Assembly: GCA_024640925.1 (NCBI GenBank)
Contig: JAHEEB010000281.1
Location: 1 to 6,175 of the forward strand
From: Bacteroidota bacterium
Lineage (GTDB): Bacteria > Bacteroidota > Bacteroidia > Bacteroidales > UBA10428
Direction: 5' to 3'
DNA: 6,175 nt
In this document: positions 1-5,293 of the stretch, in pieces
How the letters are laid out: the number at the start of each line of letters is the position of its first letter
Numbering within the stretch: the first letter of the stretch is position 1
Program-made: the position numbers and the translations under genes
The notes under the pieces: generated by a model
The model's input: only the letters and a program-made list of their open reading frames with translations
What the model was told of the DNA's origin: nothing
Databases searched by the model: none

Positions 1-4
1 CAAC

Positions 5-31
5 AAAAAAAATAGTTGAACAAATTTTTTT
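5..31. terminator. A/T-only dyad downstream of the collar gene, possible weak terminator
   Basis: A run of eight A (5-12) faces a run of seven T (25-31) across a short spacer, giving an all A-U stem of about 8 bp. Read on the minus strand it would end in a U tract about 90 bases after the stop codon of the collar gene at 117. No G-C pairs strengthen the stem, so it may be only base composition. No better terminator is visible between 1 and 116, and transcription could continue past the window edge. Confidence 0.2.
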
Positions 32-116
32 CATTAGTTAATGATTTTAGGGTTAATAAGTATAAAATTTTTTGAATCCAGATTGTAAAATTCATGATTT
101 CAATGCTTGGTTTGCA

Positions 117-980
117 TTAATATTTTATGATATAATTCACATAGACATTTTTGGGACGGGTTTCGTTACCCCCAACAGATGTGATTGTTAATGGGGTACC
201 ATTATTTATATCATACCCATCTCGACCACTACCATTAGGAAACACTCCACTAACAATATTTTGATTAAATCCATGTGTATGTGTTTTAAAAGCATCTCCC
301 TGCATACTTCCGGGCGCGTTTTTATTTCCATTACCATTTGGTGTCCTTGTATTTAGATCTGGATCATACCTTGAATCACTTGTTGACCCTCTTAAGAATT
401 GACCACGTAAATCAGGAAGATTAAAAGTATTTACCTTGTCTCCTTCACCCCAGGTTACACCTATTGTTTGTAATAATGCCGCATAGGTTACACGACTGAT
501 GGCACTGCCATCGCAAAGTAGCCATCCGTCCGGTATTTTAGAGCTGTCTGCTGCAAAAGCTATGATCATGCCTGCCGGAAAACCTGATTTAACAGCATAA
601 TTAGCAACCGGAACGGATAAAATCGGAGAAGTGCCAAGTAGGGAATAACTTCTTCCCCCATTGATATCGAACTCAATTTTTAATTGGTTGTTTTCCATAC
701 TCCAGTCGACAGTCAAGTAGTTACCGCTTAAAACAGTGCCTTTTCCAATCTCCAGATTTATTATACCAAATTCATCAGAGGTTTGGTTAAATTCTTCTGA
801 ATATACAGCTGTGTCTGCAGAACCTTGAATTATGGAAACCTTAAGTCCTACTCTTTTGTTAGATAATATGTTACCGTCATTATCTCTAATTACGGCCTGA
901 TATTTAAAAGTTTGTACCTGTGAATAGGAAATTGAAATTGCTATTACACAAATTAAAATAATAGAATATAGTTTTTTCAT
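117..980 (-). CDS. Secreted phage-tail-collar-domain protein (paralogue 1)
   Basis: This is a 287-residue protein of unknown specific function. Residues 1-20 form a Sec signal peptide ending SYS, followed by Gln21, the residue Bacteroidota often have after signal peptidase I cleavage. Residues 22-130 are the Bacteroidota domain with FKYQAVIRD near its start and GTSPILSVPVANYAV at its end, common ahead of collar or fibre modules. Residues 134-199 match the phage tail collar family (PAGMIIAFA, IPDGWLLCDG, NTFNLPDLRGQFLRG). H234 and H236 form an HxH motif like the metal-binding ones in phage fibre tips. The tail varies from the paralogue at 3238-4122 until the shared ETRPKNVYVNYIIKY ending. There is no T9SS sorting domain and no lipobox, so its route past the periplasm is unclear. 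It lies 22 bp after the T9SS gene at 1003-1494, so the two are probably co-transcribed. The family assignment is firm; the role as an adhesin or appendage tip is inference. Confidence 0.9.
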   Translation of the reverse strand: MKKLYSIILICVIAISISYSQVQTFKYQAVIRDNDGNILSNKRVGLKVSIIQGSADTAVYSEEFNQTSDEFGIINLEIGKGTVLSGNYLTVDWSMENNQLKIEFDINGGRSYSLLGTSPILSVPVANYAVKSGFPAGMIIAFAADSSKIPDGWLLCDGSAISRVTYAALLQTIGVTWGEGDKVNTFNLPDLRGQFLRGSTSDSRYDPDLNTRTPNGNGNKNAPGSMQGDAFKTHTHGFNQNIVSGVFPNGSGRDGYDINNGTPLTITSVGGNETRPKNVYVNYIIKY

Positions 981-1002
981 AGGTTTTTGATTTTTGGTGT
1001 TT

Positions 1003-1494
1003 TTAATTGATTTTATGGATTTTAAAGGTCAATGTTTGTTTTTCTGGCAAAGTTGTGATTTTCAAAAGGTAAATACCCTCCTGATAATTGGTTAAATTGA
1101 TTTGTTTTCCAATTGACAAATTGGCAACTTCTTGTTGTGATAATAACTTCCCGTTGAGGTCGAATAATTCTATTATCATTGATTTAGAGTTATCTTCCTT
1201 CCATGAAATGTTAATGAAATCAATGAATGGGTTAGGATACACATTAACTTTCAAGTTATCACGATTTTCAAGAAAAGAGGTTCCATTTTCCCAGTTTTGC
1301 TGAAATCCTTGAGAGAGAATAGATGTACTGTTGGAGATTAGTGAAGTAACCGGTTCGCCAATAGTATAAGACATTTTAATACCTGTGTTGGTCAGTAAAC
1401 CTCCACCACTCGAAATTATATCAGGTATGAGTTTTTGAGCAAAAACCTGTCCGTAAATAAAAAGCATAAAGAAAAAGAACATCATTTTTTTCAT
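1003..1494 (-). CDS. Short secreted protein with T9SS type A sorting domain (copy 1)
   Basis: This 163-residue protein begins with a Sec signal peptide (MKK, then a Phe-rich core) ending VFA, with Gln20 next. Residues about 25-70 form a small module with SGGG (29-32), YTIGEPVT (43-50) and SQGFQQNW (61-68). This motif set is seen in many short Bacteroidota secreted proteins and has no function I can name. Residues about 83-163 are a type A T9SS C-terminal sorting domain: NVYPNP (84-89), IELFDLNGK (108-116) and EGIYLLKI (139-146), ending KIHKIN. T9SS substrates of this type cross the outer membrane and usually have the domain cleaved, with attachment to the surface. There is almost no cargo between the two modules. 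The start fits the signal peptide, with A-rich DNA and no Shine-Dalgarno. The collar gene follows 22 bp downstream. The gene is paralogous to 4174-4668. Confidence 0.9.
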   Translation of the reverse strand: MKKMMFFFFMLFIYGQVFAQKLIPDIISSGGGLLTNTGIKMSYTIGEPVTSLISNSTSILSQGFQQNWENGTSFLENRDNLKVNVYPNPFIDFINISWKEDNSKSMIIELFDLNGKLLSQQEVANLSIGKQINLTNYQEGIYLLKITTLPEKQTLTFKIHKIN

Positions 1495-1641
1495 AAGTAC
1501 AAAGTTTTAAGTTGAACATTTTATTTTTGATTATTTAGAGTGAATTCTATGAATTGAATTGTTCAAATAAGCTAAAAAACCACAACATAGCCATTTCTTG
1601 AGTCAATTCTTAATTGGGGCTAATTCAGGGCTAAATTAAAG

Positions 1642-1665
1642 GAGATCTATCTATTGATAAATCTC
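1642..1665 (-). promoter_or_regulatory. 10-bp hairpin in the untranslated leader of the T9SS/collar pair
   Basis: On the minus strand the RNA would fold as GAGAUUUAUC, loop AAUA, GAUAGAUCUC. All ten positions pair, with one G-U wobble. On the plus strand the same position is a C-A mismatch, so the structure favours minus-strand RNA. It lies about 150 bases upstream of the ATG at 1494. The downstream minus-strand bases are only moderately U-rich (CCUUUAAUUU), so it is not a textbook terminator. It could be a leader regulatory element or part of a small RNA, but may be chance. Confidence 0.35.
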
Positions 1666-1797
1666 GGTTTAATAAAGTTCTGTTAACATGAAATCAAAGG
1701 GTTGAATGAATATGGAAAAATAATTGGTCGGATTACTAGACGTTATTATTGTAAATATCAATAAAACGATCAATCAATCAAAACAATAACGAAAATA

Positions 1798-1832
1798 GAT
1801 TCAAACAAGTTATCAACACAACAACTTGAATC
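1798..1832. repeat. Inverted repeat GATTCAA / TTGAATC
   Basis: Seven perfect bases (1798-1804 and 1826-1832) face each other across 21 bases. The inner AAGTT and AACTT (1808-1812 and 1823-1827) offer a competing pairing. The dyad is just upstream, in the minus-strand sense, of the gap that leads to the next T9SS gene, so an operator or leader hairpin is possible. The AT-rich composition makes chance a real alternative. Confidence 0.3.
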
Positions 1833-1864
1833 ATAACAATATCTTCTTGCGGTATTGAAAAATA

Positions 1865-1899
1865 AAAAAACTCTTCGTTTTAAAGACAAAGAGTTTTTT
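1865..1899 (-). terminator. Rho-independent terminator, probably bidirectional
   Basis: The arms AAAAAACTCTT (1865-1875) and AAGAGTTTTTT (1889-1899) are perfect 11-base inverted repeats around a 13-base loop. Read on the minus strand the hairpin starts 22 bases after the FISUMP stop codon and ends in seven U, closing the 4668-1921 transcription unit. The symmetric A and T tracts would also allow termination from the other side. This makes the downstream T9SS/collar pair a separate transcription unit. Confidence 0.85.
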
Positions 1900-1920
1900 A
1901 GTTAAAATATTTCGATAAAA

Positions 1921-3174
1921 TCAATTGTCTCTCAAACATCTAACGGCATACCCTTCTGTTTTTAATCCTTCAAACATATCAATCGAATCGGTACTTGCAC
2001 TTAAATGAAGGCAAATTGGCTTACTATTTTCTTCTGATATGGATGTGGACCACCAGTATCCTTCAACACCATCCGATGAGTTATAAACTCCATTTTCGCT
2101 TACATAGCCTGTATAGCCTGCTGAAAATCCGCTGGAATTATCACCGGCTCCAGTTTTCCAATTGGAATTTTTTAAATGTTTTCCTGCGTTGCTTTCATTT
2201 CCTAATGGATCGACTAATTCGCCCCAGTCCAATTTACTTGGGACATGCCATCCGGAAGGACAAATGTTTTTTGAGCAGGTTACAGCATACCAGCTATATA
2301 AGATTCCTAATCCTTTTGAATATGCTCCGGTTTCCTGATTTGACCATAGAATGCTATTGGTGCTGCCATCAGGAATATCTGTGTTATCAGCAAATTTTGT
2401 CGCCATTAAATCTGCAGCCATCCAAACCTGATCACCAATGAAAACAACCGGGTAAATGTTGTTTTCCACATCGGTTAATCCAACATTAAACGAGTAATTT
2501 TGTGCGCCCCACTCTTCTTCGTTGTCTTTTGCCCTCACTTTAATGACATAGTTGAGCGGAGTGTCCAGTGTATCTGTATAGGTTGGAGAAGTAGTCTGAA
2601 TAGCTTCCTGGTTTCCTATTTTAAATTCATAAAGGACAATGGTACCATTAAGACCGGAATCGGGATCGGCAGATTTACGGGCATCAATTGTAATTTCATA
2701 TCCCGAGGGAATAAATTTCTGCTCAATGGTTGCATGTATAACCGGGGCAAGGTTTTTTAAACTTGTAAAATAAATGAAAACAGTCTTTTTCTGATTCCAG
2801 GGATCGGTTATATCTATTGTAACCTTATTGGTATCGGCAACGGATAATGCCTTATATCTGAGCATACAGGTTTCCGGATCGAATGAACATTCCGAGGAGG
2901 CTGTATCAAAATTTAAAGTAAACTGACATTCTGAACTGCGTTTTATGATTAGCGTATATTTTGCTTCATTGCCGACTCTTAATGTGTCGGCATAAGCAGA
3001 CTTCTCAGGATATTGATACATCAAAGAATCGGGGGCTTCTTTTATTATGGTAAAGTCTTCAAACACATCTATAATATCCAATTCCCGGTTATCGCAAGCT
3101 GTAAAAAGGATCATAAAACTTAACAATAGCAGAATTTTGCATGGCAGACAGTTCTTTTTTATTAAAACAGACAT
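1921..3174 (-). CDS. FISUMP-domain surface lipoprotein with Ig/PKD-like region
   Basis: This 417-residue protein starts with a type II signal peptide. The hydrophobic core at 14-25 is followed by the lipobox FTAC, with Cys27 as the lipidated residue; acidic residues soon after it (DNRELD) could favour outer-membrane export. Residues about 40-140 are an unassigned beta-rich segment. Residues about 143-231 look Ig/PKD-like, with ITIDARKSADPDSG (161-174) and a YEFKIG strand. Residues about 235-415 form a FISUMP (Fibrobacter succinogenes major paralogous) domain: VFIGDQVWMAADL, ILYSWYAV (291-298), CPSGWHVPSKLDW (305-317), GYWWSTS (372-378) and the terminal GYAVRCLRD. FISUMP proteins are envelope proteins, mostly without defined ligands; adhesion or polymer binding is a family-level guess. 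The gene starts 63 bp after the collar gene at 3238-4122 and is followed by a terminator, so it is probably the last gene of a three-gene operon. The other module copy has no FISUMP gene in this window. Confidence 0.88.
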   Translation of the reverse strand: MSVLIKKNCLPCKILLLLSFMILFTACDNRELDIIDVFEDFTIIKEAPDSLMYQYPEKSAYADTLRVGNEAKYTLIIKRSSECQFTLNFDTASSECSFDPETCMLRYKALSVADTNKVTIDITDPWNQKKTVFIYFTSLKNLAPVIHATIEQKFIPSGYEITIDARKSADPDSGLNGTIVLYEFKIGNQEAIQTTSPTYTDTLDTPLNYVIKVRAKDNEEEWGAQNYSFNVGLTDVENNIYPVVFIGDQVWMAADLMATKFADNTDIPDGSTNSILWSNQETGAYSKGLGILYSWYAVTCSKNICPSGWHVPSKLDWGELVDPLGNESNAGKHLKNSNWKTGAGDNSSGFSAGYTGYVSENGVYNSSDGVEGYWWSTSISEENSKPICLHLSASTDSIDMFEGLKTEGYAVRCLRDN

Positions 3175-3237
3175 TTATAAGATCTTTTTGTTAATACTTT
3201 ATAATATAGTTCTAATCTTTTCATTTAGTTTTTACAT

Positions 3238-4122
3238 TCAGTATTTAATAATATAATTTACATAAGCATTTGTCGGTCGGGTTTCACTGGAATATTTAAC
3301 ATCGTTGTAACCGTCTTTGCTAAGAATATCTCCCGTATTAAAGTTTAAAGGAGCTGCGGAAAACCGCGAATCTCTGTCCCCAGATTGGGCTCCGCCTCCT
3401 TGTACTGCATAAACATTATGATCGTGAGCCTGAAAAGCATCGCTCTGTATACTTCCAGGGGCATTAGTTTGTCCTTCCCCATTTGGTGTTCTTGCACTCA
3501 CATCAGGATCAAGACTCTTACCCAGAGTTACACCCCTTAGAAATTGTCCTCTCAAATCAGGAAGATTAAAAGTATTCTTCTGGTCTCCTTCTCCCCAGCT
3601 GATTCCTATAGCTTTAAAAAGCTCAGCATAAGTTGTACGGCTAACTTCACTGCTATCGCAAAGGAGCCATCCATCAGGTATACTGGAGGTATCTCCTGCA
3701 AAAGCCATAATCATTCCTGCCGGGAAACTGGACTTTACAGCATAATTAGCAATTGGAACGGAAAGAATCGGAGATGTCCCGAGCAAAGAATATGTTCTTC
3801 CTCCATTTATATCAATTTCTATTTTTAATTGATTATTTTCTTTACTCCAGTCAATAGTCAGGTAGTTACCGCTTAATACGGTGCCGGTTCCAATTTCGAG
3901 GTTTATAATTCCGAAGTCATCGGAGGTTTTGTTATACTCTTCTGTATATACTGCAGGTTCTATGCCTTGAATTATCGAAACTTTCAAACCTACATTTTTA
4001 TCAGGCAAAAGATTATTATCCTTATCTCTAAGTACAGCCTGGTATTTGAAAGTTTGTACCTGAGAATAACTAATTGAAATACAATTGATGAAAATCAGAG
4101 TAATCAAATAAAGTTTTTTCAT
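3238..4122 (-). CDS. Secreted phage-tail-collar-domain protein (paralogue 2)
   Basis: This 294-residue paralogue of the protein at 117-980 has the same layout: signal peptide 1-20 ending SYS before Gln21, FKYQAVLRD domain (25-129), tail collar domain (133-198) with IPDGWLLCDSS and NTFNLPDLRGQFLRG, then RTPNGEG and NAPGSIQ, H233/H235 as HDH, and the SETRPTNAYVNYIIKY ending. By hand count about 44 of the first ~198 aligned positions differ (about 78% identity). Between the HxH motif and SETRP the two proteins share almost nothing, and this copy is longer and Gly/Ser/Asp-rich (QGGGAQSGDRDSR). Conserved scaffold with divergent tip is the pattern of phage receptor-binding fibres, though nothing else here is phage-like. 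The gene lies 51 bp after the T9SS gene and 63 bp before the FISUMP gene. It has no T9SS signal or membrane anchor. Binding function is inferred. Confidence 0.9.
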   Translation of the reverse strand: MKKLYLITLIFINCISISYSQVQTFKYQAVLRDKDNNLLPDKNVGLKVSIIQGIEPAVYTEEYNKTSDDFGIINLEIGTGTVLSGNYLTIDWSKENNQLKIEIDINGGRTYSLLGTSPILSVPIANYAVKSSFPAGMIMAFAGDTSSIPDGWLLCDSSEVSRTTYAELFKAIGISWGEGDQKNTFNLPDLRGQFLRGVTLGKSLDPDVSARTPNGEGQTNAPGSIQSDAFQAHDHNVYAVQGGGAQSGDRDSRFSAAPLNFNTGDILSKDGYNDVKYSSETRPTNAYVNYIIKY

Positions 4123-4173
4123 TGGTAGTGGTATTAGAGGTTATGAAATTTACTATTGATTTATTTTTGTAAG

Positions 4174-4668
4174 TTAATTTACTTTTTGAATTTTAAAGGT
4201 TTCTGTTTTGCCATTAGTGATGTTCTTTATCTTTAAAAGATAAATTCCTTCGGCATAATTAGAAAGATTGATTTGTTTTTCAGTAATTGAATTCGGCAAG
4301 TTTTCGGTAAGTGAATTTTTCCCGTTTAAGTCGAACAATTCAATTAGATACTCCTCTGAATGATTTGCCTGCCAGGATATAATTATTATATCCTTTGAAG
4401 GGTTAGGATAAACATTGATGCCTGATATAGCATCGGGAGATTCATGGGCGGAGATTTCATTGTTCCAGTTCTGTTGGAATCCCTGGGAACATACAGCTGT
4501 GCTTGTAGAAACTTTGCCTGTAACCGGTTCCCCTATGGTATAAGTTATTACCACATCGGTATTACTCAAAACTCCACCACCATTTGAGATAATATCCGGG
4601 GATAGTATTTGAGCATTCACTGAACCCATATAAAAAGTTGCCAAAAACAGAATAGCCAGTTTTTTCAT
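4174..4668 (-). CDS. Short secreted protein with T9SS type A sorting domain (copy 2)
   Basis: I place the start at the ATG at 4666-4668, giving 164 residues. The frame stays open to an ATG at 4728, but the extra 20 residues are polar and basic and would bury the signal peptide; the shorter form matches the paralogue at 1003-1494 exactly (MKK start, Gln at 20, NAQ here). After the signal come NGGG (29-32), YTIGEPVT (43-50) and SQGFQQNW (61-68). The type A T9SS sorting domain covers about 84-164, with NVYPNP (85-90), IELFDLNGK (109-117) and EGIYLLKI (140-147), ending KIQKVN. Identity to the paralogue is clearly lower than between the two collar proteins, concentrated in these motifs. It is the first gene of a likely three-gene unit with the collar and FISUMP genes. 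Predicted location is the cell surface or outside; function is unknown. Confidence 0.88.
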   Translation of the reverse strand: MKKLAILFLATFYMGSVNAQILSPDIISNGGGVLSNTDVVITYTIGEPVTGKVSTSTAVCSQGFQQNWNNEISAHESPDAISGINVYPNPSKDIIIISWQANHSEEYLIELFDLNGKNSLTENLPNSITEKQINLSNYAEGIYLLKIKNITNGKTETFKIQKVN

Positions 4669-4760
4669 AAGTCTGTGTTTTAGTTTATGAATCTTGAATG
4701 AAGGAATATTATGTTTATTTGTAAACAAAAGAAAAAATGAAAGTTATGAAGTTGATATAT

Positions 4761-4768
4761 CAAATGTA
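4761..4768 (-). promoter_or_regulatory. Possible Bacteroidota -7 promoter element
   Basis: On the minus strand these bases read TACATTTG, matching the TAnnTTTG -7 consensus of Bacteroidota housekeeping promoters. It lies about 92 bases before the ATG at 4668, leaving an untranslated leader of roughly 85 bases. No TTTG is visible at the expected -33 spacing on the same strand; the nearest is about 34 bases away. The element is therefore only half supported, but it is the sole consensus match I found in front of this unit. Confidence 0.3.
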
Positions 4769-4830
4769 AAAAAAATATTTACGTTTTGTTCCCGATTTTA
4801 AACAAACACAGCAATTTACTGAAAAATAAT

Positions 4831-4932
4831 TCAATATTTTATGATGTAATATACATAAGCATTTCTGGGTTGTGTTTCAGATGAAGTTCTAAAGCGTTAA
4901 AGAACTAACAAACCATCACCCTGAATGCAAAT
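4831..4932 (-). pseudogene. Remnant of a third tail-collar-domain gene (C-terminal end)
   Basis: Read on the minus strand, 4896-4831 translates to a tail ending SSETQPRNAYVYYIIKY and a stop. It aligns with SSETRPTNAYVNYIIKY of the 3238-4122 protein and ETRPKNVYVNYIIKY of the 117-980 protein. At DNA level 36 of 45 bases (4834-4878 against 120-164) are identical. An in-frame TAA at 4897-4899 precedes it. Further upstream in the same frame (4932-4909) ICIQGDGL resembles SMQGDAF and SIQSDAF, the segment just before the HxH motif. The copy thus seems to have lost most of its variable tip and everything upstream of the SMQGDAF region. It has no start codon and no collar domain. The terminal match is firm; the ICIQGDGL match is short and less certain. 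Confidence 0.75.
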
Positions 4933-5293
4933 ATTTATTTACTGCTTTGATTTTGAGTATTGTAAGTTACGATTATTTTTAATACAACAGAAATTCACTT
5001 CCAAAAATATTTTTCCTGAAGTAGAAACAAAAAAATCCAAATCATAGATGAAACAATGTAATTTGTCATCTGGAATGTCTCTTTTCATTAACGCTTTTTT
5101 ATCATGCTTTTTGGATGATGCCGAAATTTTCAAATTTTCTTAATCCTATTTTAATTATTATTAAAAAATAAACAGGCATAATTCATTGAATTCTTTTGGA
5201 AGCAGGAAATTGAAAAAACCAGAAATTTAATTCTTCTTGCCCAGTCTTAAAATCTCAATAATTTCATACTATCTTTATAAAAATAATGTCCTG
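4933..5293. other. Intergenic region with no supported gene
   Basis: This stretch separates the collar remnant from the divergent plus-strand gene. A minus-strand frame (4939-5133) of 64 codons starts at TTG, is Lys/Asn-rich, has no signal peptide or recognisable motif, and I do not accept it as a gene. A 31-codon plus-strand frame (from the ATG at 5048) is equally unsupported. A small dyad AATTCA-T-TGAATT lies at 5180-5192, about 100 bases ahead of the GTG at 5294. No clear promoter for the plus-strand gene is visible; TATCTTTA at 5270-5277 differs from the -7 consensus at one position but lacks a -33 partner. Confidence 0.5.

Larger units (their letters stand above)
1495..1864. other. Non-coding leader region between terminator and T9SS gene
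   Basis: This 370-bp AT-rich stretch shows no convincing open frame on either strand. It must hold the promoter for the T9SS/collar pair at 1494-117, because a terminator closes the unit before it. I found no match to the Bacteroidota -7 element (TAnnTTTG on the minus strand) here. It does contain a near-perfect hairpin at 1642-1665, a dyad at 1798-1832, a direct repeat GGGCTAA at 1617-1623 and 1628-1634, and an imperfect dyad CGTTATT/AATAACG (1741-1747 and 1785-1791). A regulatory leader or a small RNA is possible but not shown. Confidence 0.5.

Noticed and set aside
1741..1791. Imperfect repeats CGTTATTATTG and CAATAACG with CAAT repeats between, as a CRISPR or attachment site
   Set aside because: There is no regular repeat-spacer spacing, no integrase and no tRNA gene. 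The matches are short in AT-rich DNA.
1921..2441. FISUMP C-terminus as the variable protein of a diversity-generating retroelement
   Set aside because: No reverse transcriptase gene and no second near-identical template copy of the C-terminal region are in the window, and there is no conspicuous cluster of AAC/AAT codons at the end. It could be reconsidered if a reverse transcriptase lies nearby.
1995..2760. Plus-strand open frames opposite the FISUMP gene (1995-2441 and 2500-2760)
   Set aside because: They lie antisense to a well-supported gene and have no signal, domain or plausible composition.
3544..3828. Plus-strand open frame opposite the collar gene
   Set aside because: It is antisense to the conserved collar domain; its openness follows from codon use on the other strand.
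117..4122. Prophage tail region, suggested by the tail collar domains
   Set aside because: The collar proteins have Sec signal peptides and the Bacteroidota FKYQAV domain, and their neighbours are T9SS and FISUMP envelope proteins. No capsid, terminase, baseplate, lysis or integrase gene is seen.
4939..5133. 64-codon minus-strand open frame
   Set aside because: It begins at TTG, has Lys/Asn-rich composition expected of AT-rich non-coding DNA, and shows no signal peptide, motif or resemblance to the collar proteins although it is in frame with the collar remnant.
5048..5143. 31-codon plus-strand frame starting MKQCNLSSG
   Set aside because: It is too short, lacks a promoter or ribosome-binding context, and has no recognisable family features.
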